Source: Thalassolituus sp006212115
Lineage (GTDB): Bacteria; Pseudomonadota; Gammaproteobacteria; Pseudomonadales; Oceanobacteraceae
NCBI RefSeq assembly: GCF_040372045.1
Contig: NZ_BAABWH010000003.1
Direction: 5' to 3' (one strand)
DNA: 64,000 bases
Shown: in pieces, positions 40,052 through 48,062 of the stretch
Numbering within the stretch: the stretch's first letter is position 1
Layout: every line of letters starts with the position of its first letter
Made by a program: the position numbers and the translations under genes
Notes under the pieces: model-generated
The model's input: only the letters and a program-made list of their open reading frames with translations
Database searches by the model: none
Told to the model about the DNA's origin: nothing

Positions 40052-41314
40052 TCAGAGGTTCATGCAATTCGCGTAATAGGTCGTTGTTGCTGGCCAGTCA
40101 GAGAATACCCCGATCACGCCAACATCTTGCGCCAGTACATCCAGCACCTGCATAACGTCGCCGTCGTTATCAATCACGTCCATACCGCCGTTGTCTCCAT
40201 TAACGGACTGGAAGTACCAACCGCCGTTATCAGTGAGACGACCCGAGCGTTCAAGCGTCCAAGCGATTAGTTTCAAGCCTGCAGCCTTCGCATTTTCAGC
40301 GTATTGTGACGGTACAATGTCACCGTCGCTATTCACCTCGAGTAGCATCCACATAGGTGGTGCAAGCACGCGCAGGCCGTCATTTACCCATTCTTCCATT
40401 TCCGCCTGTGTCACGCTGGTATCGTAAACGCCATCCAGATAAACCGCCTGTCGACCGTACCAGGTGTTGTCGATCCAGTATTTTACGTCTTCAAGGTTGA
40501 AGGATTGTGGCCATACTTTGCGAGGATGGATGCCGGCTTCGCGGTATTCATCAATCATCTGTTGCGCGTACATCTCTTGCGTGTAGTCACCTTCAAACGG
40601 CATGTCTACCGAAGGTGATTTCAGTTCAGGTGTGTAATGTGCGCCCAGCTCTTTGAAAAGTTGGATGCTTTCAGCGTGGGTCAGCAGGGTACCTTTCGAT
40701 GCGTACAGGTCTGTGCGGTAGTCTGCTGTGGCATTCATGTAGCCTTCAATGGTGGTTGCCGTGCGGTCAGCGGCGTCCATTTTACCTTGCAGGCTTTTAA
40801 ATTCGGCGAGGGTAATGTCGCTGGTGCAACAGGTGATATCGGCGGCATTGGTGAGCATACCGTTGCTGTCGAACTCAGGCGGTACTGAACATTTTTCTGC
40901 CAGTGGCGTTGCCAGAATATTGGTTGTGGTGTGAAGGTCGCATTGTGAGTGGCGGCACACCAGCTCACGGTCTTTCGTGAAGGTAACGTCGCACTCTAGA
41001 ATACCCGCGCCCATCTTTGCGGCGGCTTCGTAGGATTCTTTGGTGTGCTCAGGAAATTGCAGCGGCGCACCACGATGACCGATTGAAAAACGGCTCTGAA
41101 AAAACGGGCCGCTTTCACAGCTTTTCAGCTTTTCTTTGAGTTCGCCTTCGTCCATGTCTTCGACAAGGTAGAAAGGACGCGGCCCGATCTGAGTCTCAGA
41201 AAACTTGCCAAAGAACCAGTGGCCAAATTTATTGCCGTGTCCGTTGCCAGCGTGGGATGCACATCCCGCCATTAGGACAAGGGATGCGAATATATAGGTA
41301 ATCAGGGACTTCAT
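40052..41314 (-). CDS. Lipoprotein glycerophosphodiester phosphodiesterase
   Basis: About 420 residues. Lipoprotein signal MKSLITYIFASLVLMAGC with Cys at the lipobox. The GDPD domain has IGHRGAPLQFPEHTKESYEAA, GILECDVTFTKDRELVCRH and, later, TPELKSP. These contain the metal-binding Glu/Asp and catalytic His of the family (HRGA … ECDV … CRHSQCDLHTT). The enzyme cleaves glycerophosphodiesters from phospholipid breakdown to glycerol-3-phosphate and alcohols. The chosen ATG at 41314 has GGAGG six bases upstream; the frame is open 46 codons further, but without signal-peptide sense. It is longer than cytoplasmic UgpQ and resembles secreted GlpQ-type enzymes. Confidence 0.85.
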   Translation of the reverse strand: MKSLITYIFASLVLMAGCASHAGNGHGNKFGHWFFGKFSETQIGPRPFYLVEDMDEGELKEKLKSCESGPFFQSRFSIGHRGAPLQFPEHTKESYEAAAKMGAGILECDVTFTKDRELVCRHSQCDLHTTTNILATPLAEKCSVPPEFDSNGMLTNAADITCCTSDITLAEFKSLQGKMDAADRTATTIEGYMNATADYRTDLYASKGTLLTHAESIQLFKELGAHYTPELKSPSVDMPFEGDYTQEMYAQQMIDEYREAGIHPRKVWPQSFNLEDVKYWIDNTWYGRQAVYLDGVYDTSVTQAEMEEWVNDGLRVLAPPMWMLLEVNSDGDIVPSQYAENAKAAGLKLIAWTLERSGRLTDNGGWYFQSVNGDNGGMDVIDNDGDVMQVLDVLAQDVGVIGVFSDWPATTTYYANCMNL

Positions 41315-41469
41315 TAATAACCTCCAGATACAGTGAATAACAGGGAGGTTCAGGCTAGACGCCAAGGATGTCAGTTTTAAAACTGCTGGGTGACGGTCTC
41401 GTTTCATTTGGTCTTCCTGATGACGTGGCGTACCTTGTCGACATCCTATCATCAGGAAGAGAGGGTTCG

Positions 41470-42342
41470 TTACTGGTCGGCAGACTGATGCTCACCGTAT
41501 TTTTCCGTTACCCAGTCCGGATGCTTCCACATAATTCTTGGGTCTTTGTATTTTTTCAGATCCCGGAACATGTTCTGCCAGTCGTAAACTTGCGCATGCC
41601 AAGGGTTATTTGGCTTAGTCGGCATACGCTTGACGCCATAGACAATTTCGCCGGCCGTTTCTTCTGCCTGAAACGTACCGAATAGTTTGTCCCAGATAAT
41701 GAGTAGGCCGCCGAAATTCTTATCAATCTGTTCAGGGTTGCTGCCGTGGTGCACTCTGTGATGTGACGGAGTATTGAAGATTTTCTCTGCCCAACCCAGC
41801 GTGCGGACTTGCTCGGTATGCAGGAAAAACTGGTACACCAGATTGGCCTCGATCGCGATTAAGGTCCAGGTTTTATCGAAACCGACAAACGCGGCAGGAA
41901 TCCACCAGAGAATCCAAGTCCCTGAAAATGCATAGGTGAAGTTTTGGCGTAGCGCCGTCGAGAAATTCATATGTTCAGAGCTGTGGTGCGTTACGTGCGC
42001 ATTCCAGAACCAGCGAATTTTATGCATCAGATAATGGGCGGCGTACATACACAGGTCGATAAACAGAATCAGCGCGATGATGCTGACGACGCCAACCTCT
42101 GGGTTCCATTGAAAGCCAAATTGATACACCCAGTCGTAAAACAGCTGAATAAACAGTGCGATGGCGATGCCGTCGACGATTTTATACGACGCACCTGTCA
42201 TCAGATTGGTGAAGGTTTCAGGGAAGTGATAGAGCTTAGTAACCCCACGACGTTTGGCCCAGAGGTTTTCGATGACCATGGTTCCGATGAACACACCGGC
42301 AAACATCCCGATAAACAGCAGCGCGCGCAGTAAGTCTTCCAT
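41470..42342 (-). CDS. Sterol desaturase/fatty acid hydroxylase family membrane enzyme
   Basis: 290 residues with several transmembrane segments (LLFIGMFAGVFIGTMVI; VSIIALILFIDLCMYAAHYL; FSGTWILWWIPAAFVG). It carries the di-iron His boxes HYLMHK, HVTHHSSEH and HRVHHG. Family members hydroxylate or desaturate fatty acids, sterols or other lipids with oxygen. The length is normal. It is divergent from an AraC regulator gene that shares its promoter region, so it is the likely target of that regulator. Confidence 0.85.
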   Translation of the reverse strand: MEDLLRALLFIGMFAGVFIGTMVIENLWAKRRGVTKLYHFPETFTNLMTGASYKIVDGIAIALFIQLFYDWVYQFGFQWNPEVGVVSIIALILFIDLCMYAAHYLMHKIRWFWNAHVTHHSSEHMNFSTALRQNFTYAFSGTWILWWIPAAFVGFDKTWTLIAIEANLVYQFFLHTEQVRTLGWAEKIFNTPSHHRVHHGSNPEQIDKNFGGLLIIWDKLFGTFQAEETAGEIVYGVKRMPTKPNNPWHAQVYDWQNMFRDLKKYKDPRIMWKHPDWVTEKYGEHQSADQ

Positions 42343-42400
42343 CTGTGTCTCCAGCTTTCTTATTTGATGCTGATAGATTAGCGCAGTCTCTGTGGGTTAT

Positions 42401-42437
42401 ATTGATACTTTCAGACTCTTAATTGATATTTTCAGAC
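42401..42437. promoter_or_regulatory. 21-bp-spaced direct repeat, probable AraC-type operator
   Basis: ATTGATACTTTCAGAC (42401-42416) and ATTGATATTTTCAGAC (42422-42437) differ at one of 16 positions and lie 21 bp apart, i.e. two helical turns. This is how AraC/XylS proteins usually bind. The repeat lies between the desaturase-like gene (minus) and the AraC gene (plus). Confidence 0.6.
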
Positions 42438-42505
42438 ATTCTTGTTCAGCGAGGATCAACGACTTATGACAATTGTGCACGAGTGCATATAAAAGAGCGC
42501 GGCGC

Positions 42506-43513
42506 ATGAAAGAGCGGGATTCTCGTTTAGCCGGGCTGTCTGTCACCGGGGACTTAATGTCTCTGGTGTCGTCGTACGTTTCCGAGCAGCGACGCTCTGT
42601 GCCAGCGGTAATGAGCCGTGAGGATGGCGCCCGGCGGCTGACATTCGATGAATGGTGGTCGTTGCTGGATAGTGTGCGCGACGGTTTAGGCTCATCCGCG
42701 ATTGGAGTTGATCTGGCTCGCCGAGTTAGTCCTGAGCATGTTGGCGTCATTGGCTATCTGACCTTGTCATGTCAGACGGTTCTGGAGGCTTTTCAGTACT
42801 TTGAGCGCTTCCAGACCTTGCTCTACGAAGGCCCGAAGGCTCGGCTCGAACTGAGAGACGGCCTTGCTGGGTTGGTGTGGGATACCAGCTTTGGCGGCTC
42901 GACGCGTGTATCGGATCAGGTGATTCTCGGCGGATTTGTGACCTTTCTGCGAAGAATGACGGGGCAGAGCGAACTCACAATAGAGCGTGCCGAAACCTGG
43001 TGGAGTGACTTGCCCGCCAGCGACCTGTTCGAGCGCCACCTTGGTGGAGGTCTGGTATGCGGCGCCAGCGCCAATGCACTCTGGTTCGATGCTAATGTGC
43101 TGACATTGCCACTGGTCAGCCACGACGATGTCGCGTTCAGGGCATTGAATGATAAGGCAACCGCAGCACTGGCAAACATGCCTGACCTTGGGCGGTTTGC
43201 GGATACCGTACGGCAACTCATGATTGAGCGCTTACCATTGGGTGACGCCGACCAGAGCGCAATTGCTTCTCGCCTGGCAATGTCAGAACGCACATTGTTG
43301 CGCAGGTTGCGTCAATCAGGTATTAGCTTCAGGGATCTACTGGGGCAGGTCAGGGTAGAGCTGGCTCAGGTCTATCTGCGTGATCAGCACCTGACACTCA
43401 GCGAGATTGCGCTGCTTCTTGGCTATTCAGAACAGGCGCCTTTTAACCGGGCTTTTCGCAAAGCAACGGGCAAAACACCGGGCAAGTGGCGGGCCGAGTT
43501 CATGCTCACATAA
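42506..43513 (+). CDS. AraC family transcriptional regulator
   Basis: About 335 residues. The N-terminal ligand-binding domain has the pattern VGVIGYLTLSCQTVLEAFQYFERFQTLL, as in the arabinose-binding-like domain of ArgR/OruR-type AraC proteins. The C-terminal double helix-turn-helix is clear: SAIASRLAMSERTLLRRLRQSGISFRDLL and LSEIALLLGYSEQAPFNRAFRKATGKTPGKWR. I start at ATG 42506; an upstream TTG at 42473 adds 11 residues. It is divergent from the desaturase-like gene and probably binds the direct repeat between them. The ligand is unknown. Confidence 0.88.
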   Translation: MKERDSRLAGLSVTGDLMSLVSSYVSEQRRSVPAVMSREDGARRLTFDEWWSLLDSVRDGLGSSAIGVDLARRVSPEHVGVIGYLTLSCQTVLEAFQYFERFQTLLYEGPKARLELRDGLAGLVWDTSFGGSTRVSDQVILGGFVTFLRRMTGQSELTIERAETWWSDLPASDLFERHLGGGLVCGASANALWFDANVLTLPLVSHDDVAFRALNDKATAALANMPDLGRFADTVRQLMIERLPLGDADQSAIASRLAMSERTLLRRLRQSGISFRDLLGQVRVELAQVYLRDQHLTLSEIALLLGYSEQAPFNRAFRKATGKTPGKWRAEFMLT

Positions 43514-43543
43514 TGCCTTGGTCAAAGCCGCAGGCATCAACTG

Positions 43544-43572
43544 TTTACAGGGCTTTTTCCGGCCTGTAGAGT
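43544..43572 (+). promoter_or_regulatory. Sigma-70 promoter candidate for thrS
   Basis: -35 TTTACA (43544-43549) and -10 TAGAGT (43567-43572) have 17-bp spacing. The leader of about 50 nt contains a small hairpin GTGGCC/GGCCAC (43592-43612), possibly involved in translational control as known for thrS in enteric bacteria. Confidence 0.45.
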
Positions 43573-43630
43573 ACCCGGTCTTTACATTCACGTGGCCTGT
43601 CGTGGGGGCCACCACTGACAAGGATTTACT

Positions 43631-45562
43631 ATGCCTGTTATTACCCTTCCGGACGGCTCTAAACGCGAGTTCGATCAACCCGTTACCCTGATGCAAGTTG
43701 CCGAAGATATTGGCCCTGGTCTCGCCAAAGCGACCGTATGTGGTCGTATTAACGGTGAACTGGTCGATGCCTGTGAGCTGATCACCGATGATGCCAATGT
43801 CACGCTGATCACAGGTCGCGACGAAGAAGGTCTGGAAGTTATCCGTCACTCATTCGCCCACCTCGTTGGTCATGCCGTTAAGCAGCTGTATCCAAGTGCT
43901 AAAATGGCGATTGGCCCGGTGATCGATAACGGCTTCTATTACGATATCGACTTTGAGCGTCCATTTACACCGGAAGACGTCGAAGCCATCGAGAAGCGCG
44001 TTAAAGAGCTGATCAAGAAGGATTACGAAGTCATCAAGAAGATGACACCGATCAAAGACGCGCGTCGCGTGTTTGTTGATCGCGGTGAAGACTATAAAGT
44101 CGAGCTGATCGATGATCTGATCGAGAAAGGTGAAGAGGCGGTCGGCCTGTATCACCATGAAGAATACACAGATATGTGTCGTGGCCCGCACGTACCGAAT
44201 ACTCGTGTTATGCGTATCTTCAAGTTGCAACGTGTGTCCGGCGCCTACTGGCGTGGAGACTCGCAGAATGCTCAGCTGCAACGTATCTACGGTACCGCGT
44301 GGAACGACAAGAAAGAAATGAAGGCGTATCTCCAGCGTCTTGAAGAGGCTGAGAAACGCGACCATCGTAAACTGGCGAAGCAGCTGGATCTGTTCCACCT
44401 GCAGGAAGAAGCGCCGGGTATGGTGTTCTGGCATCCGAACGGCTGGACCATTTATCAGGTACTCGAGCAGTACATGCGTAAAGTTCAGAACGACGCAGGT
44501 TATCAGGAAATCAAAACGCCACAGGTTGTAGACCGCACTCTCTGGGAGAAGTCTGGCCACTGGGAACACTACTCAGACGCCATGTTCACGACTGAGTCCG
44601 AGAAGCGCAGCTACGCGGTTAAGCCGATGAACTGCCCGTGTCATATTCAGGTGTTTAACCAAGGGCTGAAGTCTTACCGTGAGCTGCCGCTGCGCCTGGC
44701 CGAGTTTGGTTGCTGCCACCGTAATGAGCCTTCGGGTGCGCTGCACGGCATCATGCGTGTACGCGGCTTTACTCAGGACGATGCGCACATTTTTTGCTCG
44801 AACAGCCAGATCCGTCAGGAAGCTTCTGATTTCATTAAGCTGACTCTGGATGTCTACAAAGACTTCGGCTTTGACGCGGTTGAAATGAAACTTTCCACCC
44901 GTCCGGAAGGTCGTATTGGTGAAGAATCGCTTTGGGACGAAGCTGAGGCGGCTCTGGAAGATGCTCTCAACGACGCCGGCCTCGACTGGGAACTCCAGCC
45001 GGGTGAAGGTGCGTTTTACGGTCCTAAGATTGAATTCTCTCTGCGCGACTGCATCGGCCGTGTATGGCAGTGCGGTACGATTCAGCTCGACTTCATGCTG
45101 CCTGAGCGCCTTGGTGCACAGTTCGTTGATGAAGATGGCGAGCGTAAGACGCCGGTTATGCTGCACCGTGCTATCCTTGGCTCGTTCGAGCGTTTTGTCG
45201 GTATCCTGATTGAACACTACGCAGGCGCAATGCCGCCATGGTTGTCGCCGAAGCAGGTCTCAATCCTGAATATCACAGACAGTCAGGCCGAATATTGCAC
45301 GGAAATCGCCGAAAAACTCAAAGCTGCGGGCTTCAGAGCCGATGCGGACTTGAGAAATGAGAAGATCGGCTTTAAAATCCGCGAGCATACTTTACATAAG
45401 GTCCCTTTCCAGCTCGTGGTGGGGGATAAAGAAAAAGAAACAAACACTGTCGCAGTGCGCACCCGTAAGGGTGAAGACCTCGGTACAATGAGTGTCGACG
45501 AGTTTATTGCCATCCTCGAGAAGGCGATTGCAGAACGCGGCCGGTTTGGAATGGAGAACTGA
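43631..45562 (+). CDS. thrS: Threonyl-tRNA synthetase
   Basis: A 643-residue class II synthetase. Domain order: TGS (MPVITLPDGSKREFDQPVT), editing domain with HSFAHLVGHA (His and zinc-type site) and YYDIDFERPFT, catalytic core (EMKTP-like EIKTPQVVD; motif 2 FGCCHRNEPSGALHGIMRVRGFTQDDAH; NCPCHIQVF zinc Cys), and the C-terminal anticodon-binding domain (KVPFQLVVGDKEKE). The length is standard. It precedes infC with a 1-nt overlap, so translation of infC may be coupled. Confidence 0.98.
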   Translation: MPVITLPDGSKREFDQPVTLMQVAEDIGPGLAKATVCGRINGELVDACELITDDANVTLITGRDEEGLEVIRHSFAHLVGHAVKQLYPSAKMAIGPVIDNGFYYDIDFERPFTPEDVEAIEKRVKELIKKDYEVIKKMTPIKDARRVFVDRGEDYKVELIDDLIEKGEEAVGLYHHEEYTDMCRGPHVPNTRVMRIFKLQRVSGAYWRGDSQNAQLQRIYGTAWNDKKEMKAYLQRLEEAEKRDHRKLAKQLDLFHLQEEAPGMVFWHPNGWTIYQVLEQYMRKVQNDAGYQEIKTPQVVDRTLWEKSGHWEHYSDAMFTTESEKRSYAVKPMNCPCHIQVFNQGLKSYRELPLRLAEFGCCHRNEPSGALHGIMRVRGFTQDDAHIFCSNSQIRQEASDFIKLTLDVYKDFGFDAVEMKLSTRPEGRIGEESLWDEAEAALEDALNDAGLDWELQPGEGAFYGPKIEFSLRDCIGRVWQCGTIQLDFMLPERLGAQFVDEDGERKTPVMLHRAILGSFERFVGILIEHYAGAMPPWLSPKQVSILNITDSQAEYCTEIAEKLKAAGFRADADLRNEKIGFKIREHTLHKVPFQLVVGDKEKETNTVAVRTRKGEDLGTMSVDEFIAILEKAIAERGRFGMEN

Positions 45563-46104
45563 TCATCAGACGCGATAATAGAAGAGGAGCACGTGATAAT
45601 CGTGCACCCATTAACGACCAGATTCGTGCAAACGAAGTCCGGTTAATCGGAGCAGACGGCGAGCAAGTTGGCGTCGTTTCTTTACGCGAAGCCCTCGAGG
45701 CCGCACAAGAAGCCGAACTGGATCTGGTTCAGATTTCAGATGGCGATCCGATCGTCTGTAAGGTCATGGATTTCGGTAAGAAGCTTTACGAAGAGAAGAA
45801 GCAGAAAGCCGAAGCCAAAAAGAAACAGCACCAGGTGCAGATTAAGGAAGTCAAATTCCGTCCGGGTACGGAAGAAGGCGACTACCAGATCAAACTGCGT
45901 AACCTGAAGCGCTTCCTCGAAGCAGGCAACAAAGCGAAAGTATCGCTGCGTTTCCGTGGTCGTGAGATGGCGCACCAGAACCTGGGTATGGAACTGATGA
46001 TGCGTGTCGAGAAAGATCTCGAAGAACTCGGCAGCGTAGAACAGCGTCCTAAGATGGAAGGTCGCCAGATGATCATGGTCATCGGCCCATCCAAAAAGAA
46101 GTAG
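45562..46104 (+). CDS. infC: Translation initiation factor IF-3 (non-canonical AUC start)
   Basis: A 180-residue protein. The frame upstream of the first ATG (45766) encodes the conserved IF-3 N-domain (INDQIRANEVRLIGADGEQV, VSLREALEAAQ), so the gene must start earlier. ATC at 45562 is preceded by GGAG at five bases and overlaps the thrS stop; the next ATC (45565) is the alternative. IF-3 genes use AUU or AUC for self-repression, because IF-3 rejects non-standard start codons. The C-domain has KFRPGTEEGDYQIKLRNLKRFL and RGREMAHQNLGMEL. IF-3 checks start-codon pairing on the 30S subunit. Confidence 0.95.
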   Translation: MIRRDNRRGARDNRAPINDQIRANEVRLIGADGEQVGVVSLREALEAAQEAELDLVQISDGDPIVCKVMDFGKKLYEEKKQKAEAKKKQHQVQIKEVKFRPGTEEGDYQIKLRNLKRFLEAGNKAKVSLRFRGREMAHQNLGMELMMRVEKDLEELGSVEQRPKMEGRQMIMVIGPSKKK

Positions 46105-46129
46105 TCTGGTTTTCAAATGAATACGCAGA

Positions 46130-46147
46130 CCCCGGCGCTTGCCGGGG
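46130..46147 (+). other. GC-rich hairpin between infC and rpmI
   Basis: CCCCGGC/GCCGGGG closes the loop GCTT and is followed by TTTG. It may be a partial terminator or part of the L20-binding leader that controls rpmI-rplT in gammaproteobacteria. The T run is short. Confidence 0.5.
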
Positions 46148-46259
46148 TTTGTGCGTTCTGCCAGACGCTGCGTCAGCCTGATGTAGGCAGGCGTTATTAC
46201 GGCAGAGGTTGTACAGGGTCTTAGTTTCTGTACGTCTCATAACTTTCAGGAGTATGAAA

Positions 46260-46454
46260 ATGCCTAAGATCAAAACTAAGAGCGGCGCTGCGAAGCGCTT
46301 CAAAAAGACTGCGAACGGTTTCAAGCACCGTAATGCTTTCCGCAGCCACATCCTGACTAAGAAGAGCACGAAGCGTAAGCGCCACCTGCGTGGTATGTCT
46401 CAGCTGCACGCTGCAGACAAGAAGCTTGTTATTCGTATGCTTCCTAATCTTTAA
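46260..46454 (+). CDS. rpmI: 50S ribosomal protein L35
   Basis: 64 residues, MPKIKTKSGAAKRFKKTANG, then RHLRGMSQLHAADKKLVIRMLP, a full match to L35. The start has AGGAG seven bases before the ATG. It lies in the classic infC-rpmI-rplT order and is probably controlled by L20 feedback. Confidence 0.98.
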   Translation: MPKIKTKSGAAKRFKKTANGFKHRNAFRSHILTKKSTKRKRHLRGMSQLHAADKKLVIRMLPNL

Positions 46455-46475
46455 TCGACTGTCAGGAGATAAATT

Positions 46476-46829
46476 ATGGCTCGTGTAAAACGTGGTGTTG
46501 TCGCTCGTCGTCGTCACAAGAAAATTCTGAAGCAGGCTAAAGGTTACTACGGTGCCCGCAGTCGCGTGTTCCGCGTTGCTAAGCAAGCGGTAATCAAAGC
46601 AGGTCAGTACGCTTACCGTGACCGTCGTCAGCGTAAGCGTCAGTTCCGTCAGCTGTGGATTGCACGTATCAACGCTGGTGCACGTCAGAACGGTCTGTCT
46701 TACAGCAAGTTCATCAATGGCCTGAAAAAAGCCACTGTTGAAATTGACCGTAAGGTTCTGGCTGACCTGGCTGTGAATGAAAAAGCAGCGTTTGCGGCTC
46801 TGGTTGAAAAAGCCAAGTCCAGCCTGTAA
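46476..46829 (+). CDS. rplT: 50S ribosomal protein L20
   Basis: 117 residues, MARVKRGVVARRRHKKILKQ, then YAYRDRRQRKRQFRQLWIARINAGAR, diagnostic of L20, which is needed early in 50S assembly and represses its own operon in other gammaproteobacteria. It is 21 bp downstream of rpmI, with AGGAG upstream. Confidence 0.98.
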   Translation: MARVKRGVVARRRHKKILKQAKGYYGARSRVFRVAKQAVIKAGQYAYRDRRQRKRQFRQLWIARINAGARQNGLSYSKFINGLKKATVEIDRKVLADLAVNEKAAFAALVEKAKSSL

Positions 46830-46890
46830 TTTCACCGCGCTCTTCTGAGCACGCGGAACCTGGCCAGCCATTAGCTTGACTGGCCAAAGG

Positions 46891-46933
46891 ATAGGGGAGT
46901 GGCTTTCTTTGAAAGACCTCCCCTATTTTTTTT
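46891..46933 (+). terminator. Strong intrinsic terminator after rplT
   Basis: ATAGGGGAG (46891-46899) and CTCCCCTAT (46918-46926) form a 9-bp stem, extended inward by CTTTC/GAAAG, followed by eight T (46926-46933). A second hairpin TGGCCAG/CTGGCCA (46861-46886) precedes it. It separates the ribosomal operon from pheST and could be an attenuator for the latter. Confidence 0.9.
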
Positions 46934-46951
46934 GCGTAACCGACAACGTTC

Positions 46952-47007
46952 AGTGCTTACCAGAGCTTCTTCTGGAAATAACCGAAGAGGGTGTTCTGGT
47001 AAGCACT
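46952..47007 (+). promoter_or_regulatory. 13-bp inverted repeat in the pheS leader
   Basis: AGTGCTTACCAGA (46952-46964) and TCTGGTAAGCACT (46995-47007) are perfectly complementary. The 5' arm can also pair locally, CCAGA with TCTGG at 46971-46975, giving two competing hairpins 33 bp before the pheS start codon. This suggests leader-based control of pheST. Confidence 0.5.
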
Positions 47008-47039
47008 TAATCAAAAAATGACCTTTCAGGATCATCACG

Positions 47040-48044
47040 ATGGAAAACTTAGAGGCTCTGACGCAACAGGCGTTGGACGCAGTCGCTGCTTCCAGCGACA
47101 TGGCAGCACTCGATCAGGTGCGTGTTCAGTACTTGGGTAAGAAGGGCGAAATTTCTGCTCTGATGAAGAACCTGGGCAACGTTGCCCCAGAAGACCGCCC
47201 TAAAGTTGGCGCGGTAATCAACGAAGCACGCGGCAAGGTTCAGGATGCACTGAATGCACGCAAAACCGCGCTGGAAACCGAAGCTCTTAACGCCAAGCTG
47301 GCGTCTGAAACCGTTGATGTCACGCTACCCGGTCGCGGTGTTCAGGAAGGCAGTCTGCATCCGGTCACCCGTACGCTGGAGCGTATTGAAGGCTTCTTCG
47401 CGAATGCCGGCTATCAGGTGGCTGAAGGCCCGGAGATCGAAGATGATTTCCATAACTTTGAAGCGCTGAATATTCCGTCGCACCACCCAGCGCGTGCCAT
47501 GCACGATACCTTCTACTTTGACGCATCAACGCTGCTGCGGACTCATACGTCGCCAGTGCAGGTGCGTACTATGGAGTCGCAGGAGCCGCCAATTCGTATT
47601 ATTTGCCCGGGACGCGTGTACCGTTGCGATTACGACCAGACGCATTCACCGATGTTCCATCAGGTGGAAGGCCTGCTGGTTGATAAAGGCATCAGCTTTG
47701 CGGATCTGAAAGGCACCATTCAGGAATTCCTGAGCGTGTTCTTTGAACGCGAACTGGTTATCCGTCTGCGTCCATCGTACTTCCCGTTTACTGAACCATC
47801 CGCTGAGATTGACATCGAGTGGGTAATTGAGACGCCGGAAGGCACTAAGCGCCGTTGGCTCGAAGTCGGCGGCTGCGGCATGGTCCACCCAGAAGTCTTC
47901 AAGCACGTGAACATTGCCCCTGAAGAATACACAGGTTTCGCCTTTGGTATGGGCGTTGAGCGTCTGGCGATGCTCCGCTATGGCGTGAATGACCTGCGTC
48001 TGTTCTTCGAAAACGACCTGCGCTTCCTGCAGCAGTTCAAGTAA
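47040..48044 (+). CDS. pheS: Phenylalanyl-tRNA synthetase alpha subunit
   Basis: 334 residues with an N-terminal coiled coil (LDQVRVQYLGKKGEISALMK) and the class II core: HPVTRTLERIEGFF, THTSPVQVRTM, RVYRCDYDQTHSPMFHQVEGLLVD (motif 2) and GFAFGMGVERLAMLRYGVND (motif 3). The length is standard. It pairs with pheT 18 bp downstream to form the alpha2-beta2 enzyme. Confidence 0.98.
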   Translation: MENLEALTQQALDAVAASSDMAALDQVRVQYLGKKGEISALMKNLGNVAPEDRPKVGAVINEARGKVQDALNARKTALETEALNAKLASETVDVTLPGRGVQEGSLHPVTRTLERIEGFFANAGYQVAEGPEIEDDFHNFEALNIPSHHPARAMHDTFYFDASTLLRTHTSPVQVRTMESQEPPIRIICPGRVYRCDYDQTHSPMFHQVEGLLVDKGISFADLKGTIQEFLSVFFERELVIRLRPSYFPFTEPSAEIDIEWVIETPEGTKRRWLEVGGCGMVHPEVFKHVNIAPEEYTGFAFGMGVERLAMLRYGVNDLRLFFENDLRFLQQFK

Positions 48045-48062
48045 TTCAGGGGATATTAAGAA

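Noticed and set aside
43850..45217. Long minus-strand frames (239 and 214 codons) opposite thrS
   Set aside because: They are antisense shadows of a highly expressed, codon-biased gene; no domain or ribosome-binding site.
46899..47021. GTG-started 40-codon frame with Phe-Phe pairs as a pheM-like leader peptide
   Set aside because: Its start codon lies within the terminator stem, unlike known attenuators, and it runs far past the terminator; kept only as a note in the pheST finding.
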